52,740 bases of DNA from the NCBI GenBank assembly GCA_903929355.1, contig CAIYUN010000029.1, positions 1 to 52,740 on the forward strand, read 5' to 3'. Each line of letters starts with the position of its first letter. The first letter of the stretch is position 1. The DNA comes from an uncultured Opitutaceae bacterium (GTDB lineage Bacteria; Verrucomicrobiota; Verrucomicrobiia; Opitutales; Opitutaceae). The notes below the pieces were generated by a model, which searched no databases, was not told the origin of the DNA, and saw only the letters and a program-made list of their open reading frames with translations. The position numbers and the translations under genes were made by a program. Below, piece by piece: positions 24,989-33,467 of the stretch.

Positions 24989-26416
24989 TCACAGGAGGGG
25001 CGACAGCGGCCGGAGCGCGGCTTCGGCGAATTTCTGCCGGAAGGGCCGTCGCGCAAAGACCGCCGGATCAATTTCCTGGCAGAGGCCAAAATCGTGCTCC
25101 AGAATGCACGCGAGCTCGGCATTGGCCGTCCGGCAGTGGAAAAGAAGATTGAGTTCGAAGTTCAATCGCAGCGACCGGTAGTCGAGATTGGCCGAACCGA
25201 CCATGACCCACTGGTCGTCGGCCAGCGCGATTTTCGCATGGTGGACGCCGACCGAGTATTCGAAGAGGCGCACGCCGGAGTCGAGCAACTGGCCATAGTA
25301 CGAGCGGCCCACGGTCACCAGCCAGCGGCGATCGTTTTTCTCGGAGATCAGCAGCCGCACATCCACCCCCCGGCTGGCGGCCAGTTCCAGCGCGGTGAGC
25401 ACCGTGTCATCGGGCACGAAGTAGCCGGTGGCGATCCAGGCCCGGTGGCTCGCCTCGTTCAGGAGGCTCACGATGGACTTGCTGACCGGCTCATTCCGGC
25501 GGTCCGGCCCCCCCAGCACAATATGGGCGGGCTGCCGGGGTGGCCCGGGATGGGGCGGGAAAAAGCGGGGATGGGAGATTTTTTCGCCGGTGGCAAAGAA
25601 CCAGTCGTCGGCAAAAACCTCCTGCAGTTCGCAGGCCACGGAGCCGGTGGCCTCCACCTGCACATCGCGCCAGGGGCCGGGCACGGCCTCAAGGTTCTCG
25701 TGTTCGCGCCCGATGTTCATGCCCCCCACAAAGGCGATGGCCCCGTCAATGATCTGGAGCTTGCGGTGGTTGCGCAGATTCATGAAAAAGCGCAGCCGTT
25801 TTGGATCCAGACTTTGGAACCAGGAGAACTGTCCGCCCGCCGCCGTGAATTCTGCCAGGCGGGCCCCCGGCAGGTGGTACGAACCCACGCCATCGAGCAA
25901 CAAGCGCACGATGACACCGCGCCGCGCGGCTTCGGTCAAAAGCTGGAGGAACCGCGCCCCCGTCGGGTCGTCCTGCCAGATATAAAACTCGAGGTGGACA
26001 TGGTGGACCGCCTCCCTGATCCGTGTCTCCAGCGCCGGATAAAAGCTCTCCGCGTTGCACAACAGGCGGATGTTCGAGGTGGAGCTGAGGGGCAGCTGGT
26101 TGATCCGGGACAGCAATTGCAGGAACTGGCGGTCGCGGAGCGGCAACTTCTCCAAGAGCAAGGCGGTGGCGTCATCCGTCGTGCTGGCGGGAACCGGCTG
26201 GCGCGAGGCCCGGGCGGAAAAAAGCGACCGCCGCTTGAGCCGCCGCCGCTTGAGCCGGTCGGTGCCGATGGCGAAAAAAGCGACCGCGCCCAGCAGCGGG
26301 ATGAAGAGGATGGCCCACAGCCAAGCCAGCGTGGCGGCAGGGCGCTTTTTGAGCAGCAGCAACGGAGGGATGAATCCCCACGTCGCAAAATAGCACAGAA
26401 ACAGCCACGTTTTCAC
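24989..26416 (-). CDS. cls: Cardiolipin synthase
   Basis: A 475-residue membrane enzyme joining two phosphatidylglycerols. Two N-terminal transmembrane segments (about 3-22 and 30-50, the PLDc_N region) are followed by two phospholipase D domains. Both HKD motifs are intact: NHRKLQIID with His217 and HHAKIALAD with His393, each followed by GG/GS-N (FVGGMN, MVGSAN). The start codon is GTG. It converges with the PP2C gene and is independent of it. Confidence 0.93.
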   Translation of the reverse strand: MKTWLFLCYFATWGFIPPLLLLKKRPAATLAWLWAILFIPLLGAVAFFAIGTDRLKRRRLKRRSLFSARASRQPVPASTTDDATALLLEKLPLRDRQFLQLLSRINQLPLSSTSNIRLLCNAESFYPALETRIREAVHHVHLEFYIWQDDPTGARFLQLLTEAARRGVIVRLLLDGVGSYHLPGARLAEFTAAGGQFSWFQSLDPKRLRFFMNLRNHRKLQIIDGAIAFVGGMNIGREHENLEAVPGPWRDVQVEATGSVACELQEVFADDWFFATGEKISHPRFFPPHPGPPRQPAHIVLGGPDRRNEPVSKSIVSLLNEASHRAWIATGYFVPDDTVLTALELAASRGVDVRLLISEKNDRRWLVTVGRSYYGQLLDSGVRLFEYSVGVHHAKIALADDQWVMVGSANLDYRSLRLNFELNLLFHCRTANAELACILEHDFGLCQEIDPAVFARRPFRQKFAEAALRPLSPLL

Positions 26417-26507
26417 CGCCGGTGATTGCTGACAGAATCAAGCGTGGACGCAAGGCCGACCCGTCCAAGGCGGGAGGCCGCGAGACCGAATCGGGCTGGG
26501 CCGACGG

Positions 26508-26663
26508 TCAGTTTTTCGCGCGCCAGCCACCGAACAACCAGACGATCAGGCAGATTATCAAAATCAGGCCAAGGCCGCCGCCGCCATAGGCGGGGCCACC
26601 GAAGTAAAAGCCGCCGCCGCCGAACAGGAAGAGCAGGATGAGGATGAGGAGGATTGGGTTCAT
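26508..26663 (-). CDS. Small glycine-rich membrane protein (DUF3309-like)
   Basis: A 51-residue protein consisting of two hydrophobic segments (about 3-15 and 31-45) around a Gly/Tyr-rich turn (GGGGFYFGGPAYGGGG), ending WRAKN. This is the pattern of the DUF3309 family of tiny membrane proteins with unknown function. It lies 91 bp upstream of cls on the same strand. Confidence 0.7.
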   Translation of the reverse strand: MNPILLILILLFLFGGGGFYFGGPAYGGGGLGLILIICLIVWLFGGWRAKN

Positions 26664-26762
26664 GGCGACAAGGTAGCCGATCGCCCATGCCGCCACTATG
26701 GGGCCTTTCCCGACCATGGGACAGATGGCGCTCGGGTGCGACCGCCCTGTCGCGCCACTCCC

Positions 26763-26796
26763 GGCTGGAGCTGCGGCGACCTCGCTGCAGTCGGGG
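26763..26796 (+). repeat. REP-like unit (TGCGGCGACCTCG), single copy
   Basis: GGAGCTGCGGCGACCTCGCT-type unit in the leader of the PSD1 gene. It is related to the unit at 44741-44774 and to the doublet at 15888-15950. It can fold as a small hairpin (CTGC...GCAG). Confidence 0.55.
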
Positions 26797-26906
26797 ACCG
26801 CCGGCCGCGCCGTCCGGGCCCGGCCAGCAACCGAGAAGCGTCCAAAAACCCCACACCCCGGGAGCGCCCCCTTTCCCGGCTTGCCAGCCCCGCTTTTTTC
26901 TGGCGG

Positions 26907-29813
26907 ATGGTCCAAGTGAAATGCCCCCCGATTCCCCTTCGGTTTCTCCTGAGTTTGGCCGTTCTGACCTTGGTCCGTTTCACCGCCGCGGCGGCCGGCC
27001 CGTCCCACGCTCCCGCGCCCCCACCGGCTTCGGCTGCGCTGGGCGCCAGCAACCTCCTGGATGCCGCCATGTTTGACGCCAAGGTCCGGCCGCTGCTCGT
27101 CAAATACTGCTACGACTGCCACAGCGGCGAGGTCGGCAAGGGCGACGTGAAGTTTGATGCCTTCAAGACGGCCGCCGATGTGCTCGCCGGCCGCAAGACG
27201 TGGGAGACCGTGCTGCACCATGTCTACACCCGCGAGATGCCGCCGGCCGACGCCGACCTCTTTCCGTCAACGGCGGAGCGCGAACTCATCGTCACCTGGA
27301 TTGAGAAAAACCTGCTCCACTTCGACGCCGCCCGGCCCGATCCCGGCCACGTGACCTTCCGCCGGCTCAACCGCTCGGAATACAACAACACCGTCCGCGA
27401 CTTGGTGGGCGTGGACTTTCAGCCGGCCGAGGATTTCCCCGCCGACAACTCCGGCTTCGGCTTCGACAACATCGGCGACGTGCTCTCGCTCTCCCCCCTG
27501 CTGATGGAGAAGTATCTCACGGCGGCGGACCGCATCTTCGACCAGGCCATCGCGACGGAGACCATCCCGAGCACCAAGCGGCGTTACCCCGCCAATATGC
27601 TGGAGTTCGGCTTCAACGCCGACGGCGACAGCGGCGACGGATGGATGCCGCTCGGCGCGCTGGAGGAGGATGGGCTTTCGATCCGCGTGCCGGTCAGCGG
27701 CGGCGACTACATGGTGCGGGTGCAGGCCTATGTGAAGGGCGGCGGCCCGCTCAAGCTGACCTGCATGATCGACGACGCGATCACCACCGTCTGGGCCGTG
27801 ACGGCCACGACGAAGGACCAGCCTGGGGTCTATGAGGCCCGCGTGGGCGTGCCGTCGGGCAAACACAAATTCTTTGTCGTCAACCACCGCCTCCGTGGCG
27901 GGGCCAACGAGCTCCTGATGAAGAACGGCCGCATCGGGCTGGAACAGCGGGGCAACATCATGGTCAAGTGGCTGGAGATCGAGGGCCCCCTGCCGACCGC
28001 AACCTGGCGTTTTCCGGCCCCACAGCTCGAGACGACCGGACCGGGGACGGCCGACCCGGCCGGGGCGCGGATTCTGGGCGGCAACGGCGAGGTCGCGGTC
28101 AAGTTCACCGCGCCCCACGAGGGCGACTACCTCCTTCGGGCGACCGCCTATGCCCGCCAGGCCGGCGACGCGCCGGCCAAGATGGAGTTCCGCGCGGGCG
28201 GCCACGCCTTGCACGCCTTTGACGTGCTGGCGCCCGCCACCTTGGTGGCGATCGAGGGGCAGCGGGTGTTCTCCCCCGTGCTGCTGAACGCGCAGCCGCA
28301 GGTCTATGAGACCAAGGTCCATCTGCCCGCGGGCGAGCAGCGCTTGTCGGCGGCGTTCATCAACGCGTTCGCGGACCCGTCGGCCAAGAACCCCAACCTG
28401 CGGGTGCGTGAGCTCACGATCCAAAACCTGGAGATTGCCAGCCTGACCGAGCCGCAGGTGCTGCCGGCCAAACCCGCGCCCATCCAGCACCTGTTCGCGT
28501 CGGCCGACGCCGCGCTGGCCGGCCAACCCGCCGTCACCCCGGTCGACCGCGCCCGCGTGATCGTGGCGGATTTCACCCGCCGGGCCTGGCGCCGGCCGGT
28601 GCAGCCGGCGGAGCTCGACCAGTTGTCGGCGCTGTTTGCCCTCGGGCAGCGGGATGGGCTCTCTTTTGACCAAAGCCTGAAGCTCCCGCTCGAGGCCGCG
28701 CTCGTTTCGCCGTATTTCCTTTTCCACGGCGAGGTCACCCCCGCGGTGGCGGACGTGCCGGCGAAGGACGGCGCGGTGTCCCTCAGCGAATTCGCGCTGG
28801 CGGCGCGGCTCTCGTATTTTCTCTGGAGCTCGATGCCGGACGACGAGCTGCTCGACCTCGCCGCGCGCGGACAGCTGCGCGCCAACCTCGGCGCGCAGGT
28901 GTCCCGGCTGCTCGCCTCGCCCAAGTCCCAGACCTTTGTGGAGAATTTCGCCGGCCAGTGGCTCGAGCTGCGCAACCTCAAGTTCATCGCGCCCGACCAC
29001 GAGCTGTATCCTGACTTTGACGAGAACCTCCGCCGCGCGATGGAGCAGGAGACCGACCTGTTCTTCGGCTCGATCATGCGCGAGGACCGCAGCGTGTTGG
29101 ATTTCCTCAACGCCGACTACACCTTCGTGAACGGTCGCCTGGCGAAGCATTACGGCATTGCGGGCGTGACCGGGGAGGATTTCCAGCGGGTGTCGCTCAA
29201 GGACACCCCGCGACGCGGCGTGCTCACGCAGGCCAGCGTCCTCGCCATCACCTCCAATCCCACCCGCACCTCGCCGGTCAAGCGCGGCAAATGGGTGTTG
29301 GAAAACCTCCTGGGCGACCCGCCGCCGCCGCCGCCGCCCAATGTCCCCGAGCTCAAGAACGACGGCCAGCCCACGGCCGCCACCTTGCGCGCCCAGATGG
29401 AGCAGCACCGCGCCGATCCGGTCTGCGCCTCCTGCCATGCGCGCATGGACCCGCTGGGTTTCGGCTTGGAAAACTTTGACGGCATCGGCGCCTTCCGCGC
29501 CAAGGAGGGCGATTTTGCCGTGGACTCATCGGGCAAGCTCGCCACTGGGGAGAGCTTTCACGGGGCCGTTGATCTCACCGGCATCCTCGCCGGGGCGAAG
29601 CGCGACGCCTTCATCCGCACGCTGACCGAAAAGATGCTCACCTACGCCCTCGGACGCGGCGTCGAGTATTACGACCGCCCGGCGGTCGAAAAGATCACCG
29701 CCAGCCTGTCGGCCCACGAGCTCAAGTTCTCGGCGCTCATCCTGGGCATCGTGCAAAGCCAGCCGTTCCAGATGCAGCGCGCGGCGGAGACCAAGGTCGC
29801 CGCCGAACCATAA
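26907..29813 (+). CDS. PSD1/DUF1592-type planctomycete cytochrome c protein
   Basis: A 968-residue exported protein; the ATG at 26907 precedes a signal peptide (LRFLLSLAVLTLVRFTAAAAG). Order: planctomycete cytochrome c domain with CYDCHSG (about 70-135), DUF1587 (FRRLNRSEYNNTVRDLVGVD), a carbohydrate-binding-like insert (about 250-480), DUF1595/DUF1592 (EFALAARLSYFLWSSMPDDE), DUF1588 with a second heme motif CASCHARMDPLGFGLENFD, and DUF1585 (LTYALGRGVEYYD). Such proteins pair with DUF1552 proteins in Planctomycetes and Verrucomicrobia. Periplasmic redox or polysaccharide processing is suspected but unproven. Confidence 0.93.
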   Translation: MVQVKCPPIPLRFLLSLAVLTLVRFTAAAAGPSHAPAPPPASAALGASNLLDAAMFDAKVRPLLVKYCYDCHSGEVGKGDVKFDAFKTAADVLAGRKTWETVLHHVYTREMPPADADLFPSTAERELIVTWIEKNLLHFDAARPDPGHVTFRRLNRSEYNNTVRDLVGVDFQPAEDFPADNSGFGFDNIGDVLSLSPLLMEKYLTAADRIFDQAIATETIPSTKRRYPANMLEFGFNADGDSGDGWMPLGALEEDGLSIRVPVSGGDYMVRVQAYVKGGGPLKLTCMIDDAITTVWAVTATTKDQPGVYEARVGVPSGKHKFFVVNHRLRGGANELLMKNGRIGLEQRGNIMVKWLEIEGPLPTATWRFPAPQLETTGPGTADPAGARILGGNGEVAVKFTAPHEGDYLLRATAYARQAGDAPAKMEFRAGGHALHAFDVLAPATLVAIEGQRVFSPVLLNAQPQVYETKVHLPAGEQRLSAAFINAFADPSAKNPNLRVRELTIQNLEIASLTEPQVLPAKPAPIQHLFASADAALAGQPAVTPVDRARVIVADFTRRAWRRPVQPAELDQLSALFALGQRDGLSFDQSLKLPLEAALVSPYFLFHGEVTPAVADVPAKDGAVSLSEFALAARLSYFLWSSMPDDELLDLAARGQLRANLGAQVSRLLASPKSQTFVENFAGQWLELRNLKFIAPDHELYPDFDENLRRAMEQETDLFFGSIMREDRSVLDFLNADYTFVNGRLAKHYGIAGVTGEDFQRVSLKDTPRRGVLTQASVLAITSNPTRTSPVKRGKWVLENLLGDPPPPPPPNVPELKNDGQPTAATLRAQMEQHRADPVCASCHARMDPLGFGLENFDGIGAFRAKEGDFAVDSSGKLATGESFHGAVDLTGILAGAKRDAFIRTLTEKMLTYALGRGVEYYDRPAVEKITASLSAHELKFSALILGIVQSQPFQMQRAAETKVAAEP

Positions 29814-29873
29814 ACGTTTCACGAATGATATATAAACTAATGATCATGAGATATAAATCACTTTTGAAAACCC

Positions 29874-29963
29874 GGATTAAAACTTTTCGAACGCTCGGAT
29901 TCAACCACTAATGGCCACTGATGAACACTAATTATGAGGATCGGATTAGTGTAAATTAGTGTT
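29874..29963 (+). repeat. CACTAATG-type intergenic repeat, copy 1
   Basis: A 90-bp element that matches 37394-37306 (opposite strand) at about three quarters of positions, including blocks TAAAACTTTTCGA and GAGGATCGGATTAGTGTA. It overlaps a long hairpin: AACCACTAATG (29903-29913) pairs with CATTAGTGGTT (29964-29974), and AACACTAATT (29924-29933) with 29954-29963. This 305-bp gap between the PSD1 and DUF1552 genes otherwise holds only AT-rich DNA and the repeat at 29985. Confidence 0.8.
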
Positions 29964-29984
29964 CATTAGTGGTTAAAATTCCGC

Positions 29985-30016
29985 CCTCTGCGTCTTCGCG
30001 CCTTTGCGTTAAATTC
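29985..30016 (+). repeat. CTTTGCG-type short-period repeat
   Basis: CCTCTGCGTCTTCGCGCCTT followed by TGCGTTAAA: an array with a period of about 8 bp (word CTTTGCG/TCTTCGCG) directly after the CACTAATG element. It belongs to the same class of short-word intergenic repeats. Confidence 0.5.
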
Positions 30017-30118
30017 CCCTCTTACCGACAACCGGCTTGCCAAGTCTACCCTCCCGCGCCTACCCTCGCCGCGCTTTCATCTTCCGCACCCGCCCGCCTG
30101 TTTCGTCTCCCTCATCCT

Positions 30119-31480
30119 ATGAGCAAACCCTGGCTTCTTCCCCGTCGGACATTTCTGCGCGGACTCGGCACGATGATGGCCCTGCCGGTCCTTGAGGCCA
30201 TGATTCCCGGCGCGCGGGCGCGCGCGGCGACCGCCGCCGCCGGCACCACCACGGCCGCCGGTTTCCCCAAGCGCATGGCGTGGGTCTACGTGCCCAACGG
30301 CAAGAACATGAAGACCTGGGGGCCGACCGGCACCGGGGCCGACTACAAACTTTCGCCCACCCTCGAGCCGCTCGCCGCCTACAAGCAGGATTTCTCCGTG
30401 CTCACCGGGCTCACGCACAAGAACGCGTTCGGCATGGGCGACGGCGGCGGCGACCACGCCCGCGCCTGCGCCACCTACCTCACCGGCAGGCACCCGAAGA
30501 AATCCGCTTCCGACATCCATGCCGGCATTTCCGTGGACCAGGTCGCCGCCAACGCGGTGGGCGGCCAGACCCGGCTGCCCTCGCTGGAGCTGAGCTGCGA
30601 CCGCGGCCAGGAGGCCGGCTCCTGCGACAGTGGTTACAGTTGCGCCTACCAGTTCAACATCTCCTGGCGATCCGAGACCCAGCCGATGAATCCCGAGATC
30701 GAGCCCAAGACGGCCTTTGAACGGCTGTTTGGCGTGAACGCGACGCCGGAGGAGAAGGTGGCCCAGGCCCGGCGCGACCATTACAACACCAGCATCCTCG
30801 ACACCGTGCAGGACCAGGCGAAGCGCCTGCAGGGCAGCCTCGGCACGGTCGACCGCGGCAAGCTCGACGAGTATTTCACGTCGATCCGCGACCTTGAGCG
30901 CCGCATCCAGCAGAACGGTCTCCAGCCCGCCGTGGTTCCCGCCGGTGCCACGCCGGACTTCAACGCGGAATACTCCTTTCAAAACCACCTGCGCCTGATG
31001 TTTGACGTGATGACCCTCGCGTTCCAGACCGACACCACGCGCATCGCGACCTTCCTTGTCTCGCACGACGGCGGCAACCGGCCCTATCCCTTCATCAACG
31101 TCGCCCAAGGGCACCACCACATCTCGCATCACCGCAACAATGCGGACAGCCTCGCGCGGCTCGCCCTCATCGACAAGTTCCACGTCACGCAGTTTGGCTA
31201 TTTCCTGGAAAAGCTGAAGGCGGTGAGGGAAGGCGACGGCACACTGCTGGACAACAGCATGATTGTGTATGGCGCGGGCATCAGCGACGGCAACGAGCAC
31301 TCGCACGACAACCTGCCGACGATCCTCGCCGGGCGCGGCGGTGGCACCCTCACCCCGGGCCGGCACCTGGAATACAAGGAAACACCGATGACCAACCTTT
31401 ACCTCTCCATGCTGCACCGCCAGGGCGTGAAGGCGACAAGCTTCGGCGACAGTACCGGCGTGCTGACAAACATCGCCTGA
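30119..31480 (+). CDS. DUF1552 domain-containing protein
   Basis: A 453-residue exported protein with a Tat-type signal (PRRTFLRGLGTMMALPVLEAM). The rest is DUF1552: MAWVYVPNGKNMKTWGP, GGDHARACATYLTGRHPKK, TRLPSLELSCDRG, and ISDGNEHSHDNLPTILAG near the end. The His/Asp-rich loops recall the alkaline-phosphatase/sulfatase-like superfamily, to which the related DUF1501 proteins belong, but no catalytic Ser/Thr/Cys can be named. It follows the PSD1 gene on the same strand, the usual pairing, with a repeat-filled gap between them. Confidence 0.93.
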   Translation: MSKPWLLPRRTFLRGLGTMMALPVLEAMIPGARARAATAAAGTTTAAGFPKRMAWVYVPNGKNMKTWGPTGTGADYKLSPTLEPLAAYKQDFSVLTGLTHKNAFGMGDGGGDHARACATYLTGRHPKKSASDIHAGISVDQVAANAVGGQTRLPSLELSCDRGQEAGSCDSGYSCAYQFNISWRSETQPMNPEIEPKTAFERLFGVNATPEEKVAQARRDHYNTSILDTVQDQAKRLQGSLGTVDRGKLDEYFTSIRDLERRIQQNGLQPAVVPAGATPDFNAEYSFQNHLRLMFDVMTLAFQTDTTRIATFLVSHDGGNRPYPFINVAQGHHHISHHRNNADSLARLALIDKFHVTQFGYFLEKLKAVREGDGTLLDNSMIVYGAGISDGNEHSHDNLPTILAGRGGGTLTPGRHLEYKETPMTNLYLSMLHRQGVKATSFGDSTGVLTNIA

Positions 31481-31548
31481 GCAGGCTGCCGGCTTGGGCA
31501 TGACCGAAGGAAATATAAAACATTAAAACCTGACCCCGTCGGACTATC

Positions 31549-31722
31549 ATGTCCCCGGACAATCTGTCACCTAGGTCCCCGGATCATACCATCTGGCATA
31601 CTGCGTCCCCACCGGCTGCGCGGGCCCGGCTTGATCTCACATCGGGCCGCGCCGTGGTCACGCCGCCGTGGGGCACCGCCAAAGTGACCCACGAGGACTT
31701 GCGCGCCGCCCTCTACGACTGA
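31549..31722 (+). CDS. Doubtful 57-codon ORF in a gene-free stretch
   Basis: The 387-bp gap 31481-31867 contains one small open frame, ATG at 31549, ending LTSGRAVVTPPWGTAKVTHE...LYD. Amino acid use in its second half looks protein-like (DLRAALYD). The first half is Pro/Ser-rich and overlaps two TGTCCCCGGA/GTCCCCGGAT words that could be a degraded transposon end. It may be the tail of a lost gene. No family recognised; nothing else is visible in the gap. Confidence 0.22.
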   Translation: MSPDNLSPRSPDHTIWHTASPPAARARLDLTSGRAVVTPPWGTAKVTHEDLRAALYD

Positions 31723-31867
31723 GGGCACGCGGCGGCGGTCTCGTTGCAGGTGATGACCTCCGCGGCGGACGTTTCCTCGGCCGCGCAGACGACATTGCCC
31801 CGCCCCGCGCACGGGTTTTGCTTTCTTACCCGGCGAATCCCTGTCATGCGTGGTTCATCCATTTCCC

Positions 31868-33457
31868 ATGAGCACCTCCCGTCCGCCCGTCCTCCTCGTC
31901 ATCCGCGATGGCTGGGGCCAGAATCCCCATCCCGAGCAGGACGCCGCCAACGCCGTCCACCTCGCGCGCAAGCCGTGCGACGACATGCTGCACGCCCGCT
32001 ACCCGCGCACCCTCGTCGCCGCCAGCGGCCTCGATGTCGGCCTGCCCGATGGCGTGATGGGCAACAGCGAGGTCGGCCATGAGAACATCGGCGCCGGTCG
32101 CATCGTGGACCAGGAACTCGTGCGCCTGAACAAGCTCTTTTCGGAAAAGCGGCTCGCCACCAACCCGGTCTGGCGTGCAGCCGTCGCGCGGGTGAAGGCC
32201 CGCCCCGGCGCCAAGCTTCACCTCATGGGCATCGTGAGCGACGCCGGCGTGCACGGCATGCTGGAGCACCTCTACGGCATCTTGCGGCAGGCCAAGGAGG
32301 ACGGCCTCACCGCCGGGCAGGTCTTCATCCACGCGTTCACCGACGGCCGCGACACGCCGCCCTCCAGCGGGGTGCGCTATGTGGGCGAGGTGGACGCGCA
32401 GTGCGAAAAGATCGGCGTGGGCCAGATCGCCACCGTCTGCGGGCGCTTTTGGGCGATGGACCGCGACAACCGCTGGGACCGTGTGCAGAAGGCCTATGAC
32501 CTCCTGACGGGTCGCGCCGCTGTCGCCACCGCGACCAGCGCCGAGGCCGCGGTCAAAAACTACTATGCGCACCCGCTCACCGCGACCCAGAACGGCGACG
32601 AGTTCGTCGCGCCGACCGCAGTGGTCGGGCCCGATGGCCAACCGCTCGCGGTCATCGGCGACGGCGACGCGGTGCTGTTTTACAACTACCGGGGCGACCG
32701 CCCGCGCGAGATCACCAAGGCCTTTGTGCTCGACGATTTCCCGGGCTTTGACCGTGGCCGGAAGCTCGACCTCTATTACGCGACCATGACGGAATATGAG
32801 GCGGGCCTGCCCGTGAACGTCATCTCGCCGAAGCCGGAGAAACTCAAAAACATCCTCGGTGAGGTCGTGGCGGCGGCGGGTATCGGGCAGTTCCGCTGCG
32901 CGGAGACGGAGAAAAACCCACACGTCACTTTTTTCTTCAACAACTACCGCGCCACCCCCTTTCCCGGCGAGGAACGCGCCTGCCCGGCCAGCCCCAAGGT
33001 GGCCACCTACGACCTGCAGCCCGAGATGGCCGCCGCCGAGGTGACCGCGCTGGCCAAGGCCGCGATCCTCTCCGGCCAATACGGTTTCATTGTCGTGAAC
33101 TTCGCCAACCCGGACATGGTGGGCCACACCGGCTCGCTGCCGGCTGCGATCAAGGCCGTGGAGACGACCGACACCGGGGTGGGAGAGTTGCTGACCGCGC
33201 TGGACAGGGTCGGCGGCCGGGCTGTGATCCTCGCCGACCACGGCAATTGCGAACAGATGTGGGACTATGAGAACAACTCGCCCCACACCTCGCACACGCT
33301 GAACCTGGTTGAGGTCTTTGTGGTCGGCGACGGTTACATCGCGGGTCAGACCCGGATGCGCACCGGCGGCCGCCTCGCCGACATCGCCCCGACCGTGCTC
33401 GCGCTCATGGGCCTGCCCAAGCCGGCGGAAATGACCGGGACCAGCCTCCTGGCCTGA
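31868..33457 (+). CDS. gpmI: 2,3-bisphosphoglycerate-independent phosphoglycerate mutase
   Basis: A 529-residue glycolytic enzyme interconverting 3- and 2-phosphoglycerate with two Mn ions. Asp14 (IRDGWG) and the phospho-acceptor Ser67 (GNSEVGH) are present, as are FTDGRDTPP, FYNYRGDRPRE, VNFANPDMVGHTG and ADHGNCEQM, completing the metal and substrate sites. The segment after the serine reads GHENIGAGR where GHLNIGAGR is usual, a small oddity. The ATG at 31868 (MSTSRPPVLL) is set by homology. It is followed 10 bp later by the glycosyltransferase gene. Confidence 0.95.
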   Translation: MSTSRPPVLLVIRDGWGQNPHPEQDAANAVHLARKPCDDMLHARYPRTLVAASGLDVGLPDGVMGNSEVGHENIGAGRIVDQELVRLNKLFSEKRLATNPVWRAAVARVKARPGAKLHLMGIVSDAGVHGMLEHLYGILRQAKEDGLTAGQVFIHAFTDGRDTPPSSGVRYVGEVDAQCEKIGVGQIATVCGRFWAMDRDNRWDRVQKAYDLLTGRAAVATATSAEAAVKNYYAHPLTATQNGDEFVAPTAVVGPDGQPLAVIGDGDAVLFYNYRGDRPREITKAFVLDDFPGFDRGRKLDLYYATMTEYEAGLPVNVISPKPEKLKNILGEVVAAAGIGQFRCAETEKNPHVTFFFNNYRATPFPGEERACPASPKVATYDLQPEMAAAEVTALAKAAILSGQYGFIVVNFANPDMVGHTGSLPAAIKAVETTDTGVGELLTALDRVGGRAVILADHGNCEQMWDYENNSPHTSHTLNLVEVFVVGDGYIAGQTRMRTGGRLADIAPTVLALMGLPKPAEMTGTSLLA

Positions 33458-33467
33458 AGAAGGCGCG

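Noticed and set aside
27267-29438. A 723-codon minus-strand frame opposite the PSD1 gene
   Set aside because: Composition is Arg/Gly/His-rich noise, and the PSD1 domains on the plus strand are complete.
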